64,000 nt of DNA from JAEZHK01 sp040768845 (GTDB taxonomy: Bacteria; Bacillota; Clostridia; Christensenellales; Aristaeellaceae): positions 124,001 through 188,000 of the forward strand of contig JAXGME010000004.1 of the NCBI GenBank assembly GCA_040768845.1, written 5' to 3'. The notes beneath the pieces are model-generated. The model was not told the DNA's origin, ran no database searches, and saw only the letters and a program-made list of their open reading frames with translations. Positions 15,001 through 20,517 of the stretch are shown here, piece after piece (position 1 is the first letter of the stretch; each line of letters opens with the position of its first letter). The position numbers and the translations under genes are program-made.

Positions 15001-18000
15001 GGCGTCAACCGTCTGGGCGACTGGCTCACGGGGGGCGGCATGCAGACGCTGTACCCGGCGCTGGCGGCGCAGGCACCGGATGCGCTGGCGGCCTGGCTCG
15101 CCGCGCGGAATGGCCGCGAGGTATGGTCCGCCCTCATCACCGACCAGGCCCTCAGCGCGCTGATCGCGCAGCGCGAGATTGCCAAGAGCGATCTCAAGGC
15201 GTTGCTGGTGGGCGGCGGCTTCAACACCAAGGCGTTCAACGCCGCGTATGCCGCAGGGCAGTACGATCTGCTGGCCGGGAAACTCCGGGATGCGCTGAAT
15301 GTGGCGCCGCCCGCGGCGTCCGCCAAGGCCTCGGTCAGGTACGTGGACGACGCCCGCGCCCTGGACTGGCTGGCCGCCGCGATCGACGCGGGGCTTGTGG
15401 AAAACCTGGGTGAAGCGATCCACGGCAGCATGACCGCGGAAGACCTCATGGCGATTCTCGACGAGGCCTGGCGGAACGCGGACTATCAGGGCCGCATGGA
15501 CACCGCGCCGGCAGACGGGCCTGCCCGCGCCTTTGTGATGACCATCGGCGAATCCTTTGGCGAGGGCCGCGTCTGGAACGCGGGGGACATTCTGATCCTG
15601 CAGCTTTCGGGCGATCTCACCGCCGCGGACATTCATTCCGACACCGGTGATGTGACGCTCGCAACGCCGGGCGGAAGCATCCTGGGTGCGGCTTCGGGCG
15701 TCGCCAACGTGCGCGGCCGCTACATCAACCTCTCCGCGGCCGGGTCCATCGGCGGCGCATCGCAGGCGCTCACCACCGAGCAGCAGATGAACCGCCCGGT
15801 GCTCGTCGGCAACATTGTGAACCCGCCGCTCGACGGGGCCGGGAACCCGGTGATAAATCCCGACGGCGGCTATGACTTCCTGCTGGTGGCTCGGCCGGTT
15901 CTGAACGTGGCGGGCCTGCCGGCGCTGGACGACAGGCTCAGGCCCATCCTCGAGTGGACGGTCTGCGTTCAGATCGGCTACGATTGGCTGCGGGTGGAAT
16001 ATCCGGGCGAGGCGACCCGACTGGACGCCGTATCCGGTGCGGACATCTTCATTCATGAGTTGACGGGCGACATGGGCGTGGGCAGTCTGACGGCGGCGGG
16101 CGACGTAGGCCTGAGCGCCGCGGGCAGCATTCTGGATGTGCGCGCCGCAGGCGAGGCCATGCTCAACATCGCGGCGGGCGGTGACGTCCGCCTGAGCGCC
16201 GCCTCCGGCACCATCGGCACCCGCGAAAATTACCTGGACATTGATGTGGACGGCGTCGTGACAGCGGATGCCTCCGGCGACATCAGCATTGCCCATGCGG
16301 CGGACATGATCCTCGTCGCGGACAGCAGAAACGGGCAGGTCAACGCCGACGCGGCGGGCGATCTGGATCTTTCCAACACCGCGGGCGACCTCGTAATCGG
16401 CCCGATCTATGCCGGGGCGGATATCACGATCACCGCGCAGGGCAGCATCCTGCCGGGCGACAGGCTGGGCCGCGACGCGCAGGTGAAGGGCCGCAGCATT
16501 GCGCTAAGCGCGCTGGGCGGCACCGCGGGCACCGCGGCCGCGCCGCTGGATGTGGACACTGACGCACCGGGCGGCGGCACGCTTTCGATCTTCGCGGCCT
16601 CCACCGTGTTTGTGCGGGAATTGACCGGAGATCTGCGGCTTGAAAGGCTTGTATCCGGCGGAGATGCGACGCTCATCATTCCCGACAACCTGATTGACGC
16701 CGCAAATCCGCTGTGGAACGACGCGGCGGCGATGTACCTTGCGTCCTTTGAGGCCTTTGACCGGTTCACGGCCCTGTCCACCATCGCTGAGGTGCTTCGC
16801 GGCTACGCCGACCGGCTGTGGGAGAAGCTGGATGCCGCCAGCGAAAAAGTGAACGCCCTGGGCAGCGCGCTGGCGGACCTGATGGCGAGGATTTCGGACC
16901 TCGAACGCCAGATTGCCGATATGGATGGAGATCCGTCCAGGGCCGCGCGCCTGAAAAAGCTGAAGGCAAAACAATCTGCGCTGGCAGCCCAGGCCGCGTC
17001 GCTGACCGAGCGGCTGAACGAGGCGCTGCAGCGGCAGGCGGCAGCCCAGGCCGCCTTTGACCAGGCGGACCGGCAGACCGACATCGCGGAGGGCGAAGCC
17101 GCCGCGCAGCACGGCGTCGTCACGGACAGCGTGGCGGAAATGGTGCGGCGCATCCGCGGCGCCATCGGCCGCGACACCGTGGAGGTTGCCGGAAACCTGC
17201 TGCTCCGCGCGGGCGGCAGCATCGGCGAGGCCGACCACGCGCTGTCCATGCTGGTGAGCGGCACGGTGACGGTCGATCAGGGCGACAACCCGTCGGACGG
17301 TCTGTACATCGCCAGCGGCGGGCCCATCACGTTCTCGGGCATCAACGCCTACGGCAATGTGGGCATCATCGCGCTGGGGGACATCCGCTTTGCACCCGGA
17401 CGGGGGCTGAGCGCGGAGGTCGCCTCCCTCCTGTCGCTGAACGGCGACGTGGGCAGCAAAAAGCGCCCGGTCCTCGTGAACGCGGGCGAGGTCTCCGCCG
17501 CCGGAAACAACGTGTACCTGCGCAGCGCCAGGAATCTGCGGGTGGATACCATCATCGCGGGCAATGAGGCGCGCATCCGGTCGGACGGCGGCGTTACCGG
17601 CGTCCTGCGCGACGCGGGCGACGACCGCACCCACTTCTCCGCCCCGATGCTGGATATCGAAGCGGGCGGCAACGTCGGTGCGGCCTCCAACCCGCTGCGG
17701 CTCAACGTGGACAGACTGAAGCTCCTTGCGGGCAATGTGACGCTGGCCAACATCTCCGGTGCGCTGGACATCGTCCGGCTGCGCGGCAACCGCGTGAGGA
17801 TTGACGCGCTGGGCGGCGTGCTGGGCGGGCCGATTTATGCCGACAGGCTCACCATCCGCGCCGGCGGCTCCGTGGCGACAAAGGACGATCCGCTGATCCT
17901 ATGGGTGCCCGGCGATGTGCGCATCACGTCGGTGTTTGGCCGGGTGTATTACATCAACCGTTACCGGCCCGCCGTTAAGGACGCGGTTCGGGTGCTCTAT

Positions 18001-18657
18001 CTGATGCGCTTCCCGGTGACCGTTTTTGCGGACGGTCAGCCCCGGACCCTTGCGCTGTACATTGCGGCCACCCGCGGGGTGGACGGCTCCGTCACCATGC
18101 GCGGCGCTTGGCTGCTGGCGGAAGAGCGCGCTGCGGACTTTGCCGGGTTGATAAGGCAAATTGCCGCCCAGGGTGTGGCGAACCCGGCCTTCATCTTCGC
18201 GCAGCCGCTGCCCGGCCTTGCGCAGGCGCTCCGGAGTGCCTATCCGGGCGCTGTGGTTCAGGGCGGCGCGACGATGTGGATTCTCGGCGCGCTGATCGGC
18301 GCGGATGCGCCGGATATCGAGGCGCTGCTTGAGGATCTCCAGCAGATTCTGACGGCGGATCGCGAAGCGCAGGCCGTGCGCCTGATCGAGGCGTTTTCCG
18401 CGCGGTGGGGCGAGAAGTATCCCGAAATCGCGGCCATGCTGTCGGAGGGCTGGACCGACCGCGCCGAGTTCTTCCGGATGCGTGCGGCCGACAGAAGGGC
18501 CGCCTGCGACCTTGCGGGCTTTGCGCCCTTCCTGATGGCGCTGCAAGCGGCGCTGGGTGCGGACGGCGGCTTTGAGAATGAGAACGCGCTGACGGATGCG
18601 CTGGCGCCTGTGCTTATTCAGGGCATCCAGGCTTCCGCGCTGGAGAAGGCGGCGTAG
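1..18657 (+). CDS. Giant repetitive beta-solenoid-like surface protein (5'-truncated by window)
   Basis: The frame is open from the first base, so the true start and any signal peptide lie outside the window; 6,218 codons are visible. Residues 1-550 and 690-3,500 are Ala/Gly/Val/Ser/Thr-rich short beta repeats of the kind seen in large filamentous adhesins. A Gly/Ser/Asp-rich insert sits at about 551-670. An eight-fold superrepeat covers about 1,160-2,970. A non-repetitive section follows at about 3,690-4,330. Residues 4,350-4,980 carry short repeats built on G-[DS]-I strands, as in haemagglutinin-type solenoids. An alpha-helical insert lies at about 4,985-5,160 and a Glu/Ala/Leu-rich coiled coil at about 5,575-5,710. 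The C-terminus is helical, with no LPXTG motif or membrane anchor visible. It is probably secreted and surface-attached, acting in adhesion or structure; the substrate is unknown. Long minus-strand open frames here are GC-driven shadows. Confidence 0.85.
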   Translation: MVMAAASGSTGGAAVGGTVNVGVFDHQVNALVGQGAKLQAQKLAQGNNVIVRASADNSTILITFAGAASSSSAAIAGAIPVVVVSDKVQVDVGSYVIIEAGDSIAIISRAESGLYNIAGSVAVSAGQAGAGATIATLVIGNSVNTRIGNRAKMIAHAVMEDAALPAGVQLPNRDARRRGVLVSATANSTLAMISGSGAASTGNAAVAGVVHTLVLKNSVKAVVGDHVVMVAGRESSTPGSTKTGDGEVIVESDDDSHIYNIAGAVSASSGAGVGASVVVMVYDKRMEASVGDGGTIIATDDVTVQSTSKDTVILLALSFAGGGNAGVAVSASALVFENDLFAALGGSVFSDGDVLVNADSETTMVNTAAAVAVSGTAAVTPVAIVTYFEGATNALFRVGADILAAGGVSLRAKSKEFITSDAAGVSASGTASVSGTVDVVLSKQKTTAVTGSGVVIDAAALNVNAADDYQLVGVVATIAGSGTAGVAITALVSVLHNTVSAILGGNNRITTRSGDVSVNASAKRDIGAYAGTVAAGQVGVGGTLMVVVAGGRMKQDAADQLSASFKPGEFMDGAFSSSHGAASGYEKDDVGAMLEGDGDQQSKTNVGSGGSFDGTGGYKDDSVSGDVSVAPGKNADNSKAQAPGADTSFGSNGDIDSAAAIGSAKPTYASQDATSAIIGAGTVVNSARDILVTSGDDLVADLIAGTITGGVYAAVGAGVAVAVLFSNVEAKVEDGATLHAGRDIKILATAGSTTVEDTDTQRTGALKDSFSAGSNNPMDLTRRTIRAISITGGGALVGVSVSLASVNVFSTVIATLKGDVTKSASLTVMASCDYPNVLAATLTASAGGAAVGASVAAAVFGATVESSVAGDAKISGTQAVNVASRLNTGAISGAGAFAAGGVAGNGAVALVVNISRVDTFIGRGATVSRSDALALSVNADVDTAARAYVLSVAVSGSVSIGLSAAVTVIKPEVLTYIGTTPTGHTAHSGAGAAGGSVNAWRVEVKNDVTSLAQSLIAAFSAGGVAVNGNVLLTFNFTDAVAALSGATVTADAVSINAYMDSTARSVVLAGTAGSAAIGVTVSYVHLRSSNIARIDGGMLEADAIGLYAGKLGRANTATAEATAVAGSIGAVAVGLNTAIADNHAQNIAEILNGNIAADTILEVYAVGTATATARVLGFSAGVVNVAGTYVLALLRSEQQARILGGSVTAGELFVKSYLNNAAGDSTLAQIVTGSGGLLSATVNMALAYGRASSVAVVAPAFMTIGGSAAIGSYGYQQVRTEILNLLDASAYGAAVMVGFAYAQGEFNARLAVTDGPAAVDINAASITVESIYTAAAVSRVTPSAGGVSLSVASAKANAAVALVSVSATAAIDGTGALSAGQVTVLTQGVASSLAEVLTPKYQVGVATVAVNAILSKLSARQKAYILGVSIINASSVTVRSELNKGKTTGASAKLHATGAGVSVGLLDVRANIAVALSDSESIAFVVGVPISGGALLIQSDASSIAEAKIDTASFGAAAVSLGLNALYAYANGDFRAYAVTAGAAMNPASLAVQVNHTATSEADTTQSPVSAAFSAVSAKTNLAVAVTGLVAEAAILGDALRLVADGILDQATLSAYGLNGVGGSVSAATVDVLVAGIAAATTTVAQAAMELNYASVGVNVLISRLTAVQNAVISGATISGGAVTVRSTLNAGGTGSARAMLSGSKVNISLYDGKANAVYALADAASIACIDQSAIDLTGALQVLSEGSSLAGAGVVQGSGLGLVAVGLTIVEADASGDFRADIQTAADKPVKAASIRVGANYTALAQAATTQAAGGVSGSLVSGDTNMATAKVTNRARAAVTGGGGVWVTGDMIVSAIGTAVALAVVEEPTASLSGISVVANVLSAVLASEQKAYIAGGQIKAGRVNVVSEYNKGAPSSASGGATAALRGTGSGVSLHFVNVGVNTAAAAVRAVSAAYISGADILAGTGAVTVTSDATSLASALVEQSSSAGYAAFGVTTVNAAADGTFLAYLAANGASVNAASLTIANHYRAKADAATAQSSGSVEHSVLSGRTNAATAKVGTWAEAQVYGAEQSGVIDGSLTIAGALTVTVTGIAAARAEVAQPTVSLAGISITANILDASLKSYQRARISGVGLRAGSVAVASNCNQGAENSADGGATAVLRGTGIGGAGAFKLTLVGAEVNTAIALADATSIAALEYANVLAGTGALSIRSNGTSLAWAGVEQASGVGLATFGVTIVKADANGSYAACLDASGADVNAASLTIENSYTAKANAETAQSTGGGVNASAVSGKTNVASASVGILAVAELRGVPGASAHAVSVVGAVNVKAAGVAQAVALVQAPFIALGGISVAANVVGASLAGTQRARILDVRLSAGSVTVLSEFNKGRTDGATATLTGPGASVTLVEVNINSATATAGNLVAAGVKGADINCGALTVMVDATSNAVASTMSGSSVGFAGLGVTVITALANGVFDAFIEDSAVGAGAGAVNVQVAHTSRADAKAAQPSGGTISLSGISIEGNKATATVGTKADARVTGGSITTTGALTVQIIGTATAHAQIQGERLSISVGSIAVNLVRADVAARLGARIDQTTIKAGTVSVTVSLNKKDRTTGAVARVGSAGSGGGSLSLFGGSASRGDALITAIVAAAVAGTAMDAAQLNVYADVNAYANADILSPSGSLSLYNASVVETAADAAGSYSATVDTTGQGGGQALSVGGLDIKVTYYATSTAATGPAGGVSASVVNSSMNKATAQTRLSAAAGLLGSGRLEVSGNANVQVIGRAKAVTEGRTYNLGISGVKIAVNWTSATLNVTQSANVKNTGTMTIGGTLKINSQFVRDEGYGGATATTGGAGGGSVSILGATTNVARAIVAVEIYAGITNDALAVPGLITAGAVDIDALASTLSTAAAKTGYGVSVVTIGNLDAVAISYSTVKAYIQNALVETANSTSVNATSVAGANASSEAPGGIGIASGTSAKARAFVGMPAPGNLSDDDRSGLDGLLGQKPQTVSAYASAASVTAGGDITIRAYNEGYAVSNVAKGTTVSGGSISRSSIPTFSEYYTHAQVLGGSALVAAGSISITAEDLTQADSVAKGQSIGLIVNSETMCGRNFQDVVTQVDIGASLLKAREALNVLATSRAVMDAQTVADGGGAFDGSSLYVHNTLYRNTRVSILDGAHLEADYGNLVIQATSGTRDSITTRATLSSGGVVALAKIRGYTTVSSGATVSVASGAQIVDTFNTVRIIADASMNKLSTELRATAAGLGVAPNVQSNTSVTIRPLVDIAGSADRRAGITGRYVELRGITSKLYIYDYCYASGKALGANVVAHVHQNTDIDVVVKVSFAVIRAYDGLTMITSSAPTGDSRNVYAHSSTSLKAIGESNSNVSMTYDNSTRTEVNTGVDVYSADVYISAVSPSANAGYDRSKSGFIVKYRGGSQSLKSSAASYINSGASFHLGDAAAGIVIDISTRNGVTLVRQVGLKNERQIWTITSDGVQFANISNNLPGRMRVLMFTGSTSPFFKVYNQEWIPGLTLVNRTDLDVSFKGLALRNTSFIAPTVSLTYLSSSFRHSGAQASANATPAVILESRAGGGIHLGGLIANPTGTVRILFTGENPGALTSIGAMSTSSGLTNVAPIWAHALTISGASSVGTASKPILAFLFGLGDEDPSVSAVATGDMHMELTPAELKMVASIPNSPDTTALKYRLRLVQALTDGVNAIRLGEGLRIYQKAGTSVVAMPQPGTLLYLVDALVGLSGNVELSNRDALNHYLDSYDPVSGVYSYQLPNGTMIYTDEEGSVLRIAEGGVDFMVSDFNFTLNESGAVTQISLAQGVRFDVERGLLSIEAGFNFKALLSAIKGSWIMNHLGTGTDQFTFLYGYQQGNDGIYTPLESTLTLWRTIGNRSYYFLTNDTITQDKIFSGDRGVYMLTYDATADVLAAYHISYENTLDGVGDEENLIHFKWDADDDDNARFDITWLNGYDKDSPPLYGLPEWCAELNGAELVKRDNPQTYVTHLRLPFFELSPDLYLVYRISDGVLSYLYDVEGNPSSMWKSAALSYYSVDSAGIYVIAAGTELKNGVRVNEDYFFTIDSGKFTEVVRAPYHYVDGDGTNWYGGGTYYLDSYAPTLTYAAAASISLSIGKAEGKDYFQIGFDGDEGGNVTFEGPVEDIPIKGTALPQNHVRNGSGYRITASMYIHEDGFAVMFATERVTDENAANYGEYIIPMVSGYARFAAMYDGVTYRSDKLTAVNLLNAAGAAAFAPIITILGYDASTGAMQQVMLESLTGDDVGSVAVDVEGRYYLKTDGGWTLIDASRITTTTQHRTGLIINEEPEEKADCDVTTVTIEGILTIETTVIAEGTARDGEIVDIVYTLTGRDGTIVSMRGRVVFPNGATGAQTSVKLAATEYLLGNISGSNVTLEMSDSQGSILDGRADETAPNVSATGNFALVSASSGSIGAAARPLAIVVDGYVMFRDLSAHRRLATDAFLRAVDGNLAFEPGTRVEGATLEAEAANGSILFTDFAAVASAGKAAKVTLRARDNITGSQRLDVVDSNVTLTAEGDITVPVVTGAQGASIQMDADGNVRIVADDGLSVDLNASAMAVVAGGSITLGNLRLGRAAQGASAGSTLNLTAVDFIRAGDANLDGSKLIAATNDGGITMGALTGTYGSEIRLTTHTYSVLGADIQTDSVTLDGSRIVFDAYNDIYMGNLSAVNASNAQIIASGSITAGSAWLSASTLNALAENGSINMGAGTAQERSLVTLDADGSILTGNVELSETSRIEATAQTGTITLGTLTARQASSASLEAEGDIRAGDVTLAGSTLDALSHSGGIATQNIFAEGHSVLDFDAGRDIRFPNITAMDSDILMDAGGEIAFVLADFVRSSVDMTTHDDLDSSTAGDITFDIVEGIDTELRMIADGGGIYTLNDWSYLYLRGGYFVTLSARDDIGTLARRLIVDIPAEMGLRVLVVDNFHIDALDLAGEIKFLRRRPAKDVRGGRDEHGVNRLGDWLTGGGMQTLYPALAAQAPDALAAWLAARNGREVWSALITDQALSALIAQREIAKSDLKALLVGGGFNTKAFNAAYAAGQYDLLAGKLRDALNVAPPAASAKASVRYVDDARALDWLAAAIDAGLVENLGEAIHGSMTAEDLMAILDEAWRNADYQGRMDTAPADGPARAFVMTIGESFGEGRVWNAGDILILQLSGDLTAADIHSDTGDVTLATPGGSILGAASGVANVRGRYINLSAAGSIGGASQALTTEQQMNRPVLVGNIVNPPLDGAGNPVINPDGGYDFLLVARPVLNVAGLPALDDRLRPILEWTVCVQIGYDWLRVEYPGEATRLDAVSGADIFIHELTGDMGVGSLTAAGDVGLSAAGSILDVRAAGEAMLNIAAGGDVRLSAASGTIGTRENYLDIDVDGVVTADASGDISIAHAADMILVADSRNGQVNADAAGDLDLSNTAGDLVIGPIYAGADITITAQGSILPGDRLGRDAQVKGRSIALSALGGTAGTAAAPLDVDTDAPGGGTLSIFAASTVFVRELTGDLRLERLVSGGDATLIIPDNLIDAANPLWNDAAAMYLASFEAFDRFTALSTIAEVLRGYADRLWEKLDAASEKVNALGSALADLMARISDLERQIADMDGDPSRAARLKKLKAKQSALAAQAASLTERLNEALQRQAAAQAAFDQADRQTDIAEGEAAAQHGVVTDSVAEMVRRIRGAIGRDTVEVAGNLLLRAGGSIGEADHALSMLVSGTVTVDQGDNPSDGLYIASGGPITFSGINAYGNVGIIALGDIRFAPGRGLSAEVASLLSLNGDVGSKKRPVLVNAGEVSAAGNNVYLRSARNLRVDTIIAGNEARIRSDGGVTGVLRDAGDDRTHFSAPMLDIEAGGNVGAASNPLRLNVDRLKLLAGNVTLANISGALDIVRLRGNRVRIDALGGVLGGPIYADRLTIRAGGSVATKDDPLILWVPGDVRITSVFGRVYYINRYRPAVKDAVRVLYLMRFPVTVFADGQPRTLALYIAATRGVDGSVTMRGAWLLAEERAADFAGLIRQIAAQGVANPAFIFAQPLPGLAQALRSAYPGAVVQGGATMWILGALIGADAPDIEALLEDLQQILTADREAQAVRLIEAFSARWGEKYPEIAAMLSEGWTDRAEFFRMRAADRRAACDLAGFAPFLMALQAALGADGGFENENALTDALAPVLIQGIQASALEKAA
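3478..8990 (+). repeat. Eight-unit superrepeat of about 690 bp inside the giant gene
   Basis: Units begin near 3478, 4132, 4885, 5553, 6265, 6980, 7643 and 8330, giving spacings of 654-753 bp (about 230 codons). Each unit opens with a strand of the type [LV]xVxxxGxAxA, followed about 35 residues later by an [AR]xI.G. strand. Six of the units then carry a marker such as SELNKG, SEYNKG, SNCNQG, SEFNKG or SLNKK. Next come an xATxxxxGxGVS block and a TSxAxA block. The units have diverged in sequence but keep their order, pointing to old tandem duplication rather than recent slippage. Confidence 0.75.
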
Positions 18658-18676
18658 CTTTTTCGGGGGCAATTGC

Positions 18677-18713
18677 GCGGGGCGCGGCCGGGCGAAAGCC
18701 CGCCGCGCCCCGC
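18677..18713 (+). terminator. Strong GAAA-capped hairpin after the giant gene
   Basis: Eleven base pairs (18677-18687 with 18703-18713), a one-base bulge at 18688, five more pairs (18689-18693 with 18698-18702) and a GAAA loop. It starts 19 bases after the stop codon. No T run follows, so it may be an imperfect terminator or a 3'-end stabiliser. Confidence 0.5.
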
Positions 18714-18972
18714 CGTGCCCGGTGGGTGAATATTTGCATAAGGCCCGTAGTACGATGCTGGAAGCGGGGAGGGATGCACGCTGGAATACCAGGATTGAGC
18801 GGCCGCGGTTGAGACTGCCCGGACTTGCGGCATATCTATGGCAACGCCGCATAAGGGCGGACGGCGCAGAATTTGGATTTATTAAAGCCGATCCGGGAAA
18901 AGCGCGGGTGGAATCCCGGAGAAGTCCTCGCCGCCCCTGCTGTCCAGCGGGTTTGGCAATCCTGCACGATGG
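18714..18972. other. Non-coding gap with a weak cobalamin-riboswitch-like stretch
   Basis: I see no credible gene between the giant gene and the terminator of the MerR gene. Around 18894-18955 the plus strand reads GGGAA, then GGGTGGAATCCC, then CCCCTGCTGT. This resembles the conserved core of cobalamin riboswitches (GGGAA ... GGTGnAAnnCC ... CCCGCCACTGT). The 3' elements of that family (the GGAAGGC and AGTCAGGA boxes) were not found, and no plus-strand gene starts nearby. It may be chance or a decayed relic. Confidence 0.2.
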
Positions 18973-19006
18973 AAAAACGCCCGCCCGCTTGCGACGAAAC
19001 GGGCGG
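18973..19006 (-). terminator. Rho-independent terminator of the MerR gene
   Basis: On the minus strand CCGCCCG (19006-19000) pairs with CGGGCGG (18987-18981), followed by a run of five T at 18977-18973. It lies 34 bases past the MerR stop codon. Confidence 0.6.
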
Positions 19007-19039
19007 AGAGGGGCGCGGAGGGTGCTGGAAAACAGGGAA

Positions 19040-19438
19040 TTACGCCGTGCCGGATCGGTCGCCCTGCGCCTTTTGATACTGCGCGTACTGGCGCGAGAAG
19101 AACTCAATCTTGCAGGCCACCTTGTCCAGATGGCGGTGCATTTCGTCAATCTGCGCCTCGACCTGTTTTTTGTGTTCGAGCAGAAGCTCGCACCGGCGCT
19201 TCAGCGTTCCGTCCCCTTCGAGGCTCAGGTCCACAAACTCCCGAATCTGCTTGATGGACATGCCGGTGTTCTTCAGGCATGTGATCAGGCCGATCCATTC
19301 CAGATCTTCGCCGGTGTAGCGGCGTATTCCGCTCGGGGTACGCCGGACGCTGGGCAGGAGCCCTTCCTTTTCATAAAACCGAAGCACCGTCGGACGGATA
19401 TGCATCTTTTCCGATACCTGATGGATGGAGTACTCCAT
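19040..19438 (-). CDS. MerR-family transcriptional regulator
   Basis: 132 residues, a normal length for small MerR proteins. The N-terminus (MEYSIHQVSEKMHIRPTVLR) is the winged helix-turn-helix, followed by the family signature RFYEKEGLLP and the RRYT wing. Residues 75-118 form the dimerisation helix. The two cysteines (in ITCLKN and VACKIE) do not form a metal-binding CxxC pair, and the context suggests an organic or redox inducer, as for the MerR proteins that control aldo/keto reductases. The gene is divergent from the reductase, and the shared region holds a 19-bp-spacer promoter with a central dyad, the architecture MerR activators need. The effector is unknown. Confidence 0.9.
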   Translation of the reverse strand: MEYSIHQVSEKMHIRPTVLRFYEKEGLLPSVRRTPSGIRRYTGEDLEWIGLITCLKNTGMSIKQIREFVDLSLEGDGTLKRRCELLLEHKKQVEAQIDEMHRHLDKVACKIEFFSRQYAQYQKAQGDRSGTA

Positions 19439-19466
19439 ATTTACACCTCTTTTACACCGCCACGTA

Positions 19467-19497
19467 TTGACTTGAAGTAAACTTTAAGCCTTATAAT
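19467..19497 (+). promoter_or_regulatory. MerR-type promoter with operator dyad
   Basis: TTGACT (19467-19472) and TATAAT (19492-19497) are separated by 19 bp, longer than the 17-bp optimum and typical of MerR-activated promoters. The spacer region holds CTTGAAGTAAACTTTAAG (19471-19488), an inverted repeat with 7 of 8 positions matching. It points at the aldo/keto reductase gene and probably also controls the regulator itself. Confidence 0.8.
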
Positions 19498-19562
19498 GAC
19501 ATTGTAACAGGCGCCCTGTGCGCCGTCAAGCCGCACGATCGCATCAATGAGGAGGAGGATCC

Positions 19563-20414
19563 ATGAAATCTCTGACGGACGCCTATATTCTGAATAACGG
19601 GGTCAAGATTCCCTGTATTGGCTTTGGCACGTGGCAGACGCCGGATGGCGAAGTCGCGGTTTCCTCAGTCAAGGCGGCCATTGACGCGGGTTACCGCCAT
19701 ATCGACACCGCCGCCATCTATGGAAACGAGGAGGGCGTGGGCAAGGGCATTCGCCTGAGCGGCGTCAAGCGCGAAGAACTGTTCGTTACCACGAAACTGT
19801 GGAACACCGAGCACAGCTACGAGGCGGCGCTGAAGGCCTTTGATGTTTCGATGGACAAGCTGGGACTCGAATACTTGGATCTGTATCTCATCCACTGGCC
19901 CAACCCGCCCATGTTCCGGGATCGCTGGCAGGAAGCCAACGCCGAAACCTGGAAGGCGCTGGAGGCGCTCTACACCGCCGGGCGCGTGCGCGCCATCGGC
20001 GTCAGCAACTTCCGCAGGCATCACATCGATGCGCTTCTCAAGACCGCCAAGGTCGTGCCCGCGGTCAACCAGATCCGCCTCTGCCCTGGCGAAACCCAGG
20101 ACGACACGGTGGCGGCCAGCCGCGAGCATGGCATGATCCTCGAAGCCTACAGCCCGTTGGGCGTGGGCAGGATCTTCGAAGTGCCGGAGGTCAAGGCGCT
20201 GGCAGAGAAGTACGGAAAAACCGTCGCACAGGTGGTGATTCGCTGGAGCCTGGAGCGGGGCTACCTGCCGCTGCCCAAGTCCGTCACGCCGTCCCGCATC
20301 GCGGAGAACGCGGATGTGTTCGGCTTTGAGCTGGACGCCGAGGATGTGGCGCTTCTGGCCGGCATGGCCGGCGTCTGCGGGTTTTCCGCCGACCCGGACA
20401 AGACGGACTTCTAA
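19563..20414 (+). CDS. Aldo/keto reductase
   Basis: 283 residues, the standard length of the NADPH-dependent aldo/keto reductase superfamily. The family start pattern (NGVKIPCIGFGTWQ) is at residues 12-25. The catalytic tetrad is complete: Asp48 and Tyr53 (HIDTAAIYGNE), Lys78 (TTKLWN) and His111 (LIHWP). The C-terminal cofactor motif LPKSVTPSRIAEN is present. A strong GAGGAGGA site precedes the ATG. It is expected to be a cytosolic enzyme reducing aldehydes or ketones to alcohols. Control by the divergent MerR protein suggests induction by a reactive carbonyl or similar compound. The exact substrate cannot be read from the sequence. Confidence 0.92.
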   Translation: MKSLTDAYILNNGVKIPCIGFGTWQTPDGEVAVSSVKAAIDAGYRHIDTAAIYGNEEGVGKGIRLSGVKREELFVTTKLWNTEHSYEAALKAFDVSMDKLGLEYLDLYLIHWPNPPMFRDRWQEANAETWKALEALYTAGRVRAIGVSNFRRHHIDALLKTAKVVPAVNQIRLCPGETQDDTVAASREHGMILEAYSPLGVGRIFEVPEVKALAEKYGKTVAQVVIRWSLERGYLPLPKSVTPSRIAENADVFGFELDAEDVALLAGMAGVCGFSADPDKTDF

Positions 20415-20442
20415 CCAGAGTCGCCCTGGAGCATTCAAAAGG

Positions 20443-20474
20443 TGCGCCCCGCCCATTTGGGCGGGGCGCATTTT
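20443..20474 (+). terminator. Rho-independent terminator, possibly bidirectional
   Basis: A perfect 12-bp GC stem (20443-20454 with 20459-20470), loop ATTT, then TTTT. It separates the reductase from the convergent zincin gene and may serve both. Confidence 0.8.
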
Positions 20475-20517
20475 CTGAATGGCGGCGCATCGGAAATACG
20501 GCGCGCGGTAGCCCCGG

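Noticed and set aside
1726..16296. Very long open frames on the minus strand (over 1,000 codons each) opposite the giant gene
   Set aside because: They mirror the GC-rich, repeat-rich plus-strand gene. Their translations are Arg/His/Gly/Ala-rich low-complexity sequence without domains, and the plus frame is one continuous protein.
18596..19480. A 294-codon plus-strand frame crossing the gap and the MerR gene
   Set aside because: It overlaps the end of the giant gene and runs antisense to a clear MerR gene. It has no convincing ribosome site and its composition is that of non-coding sequence.
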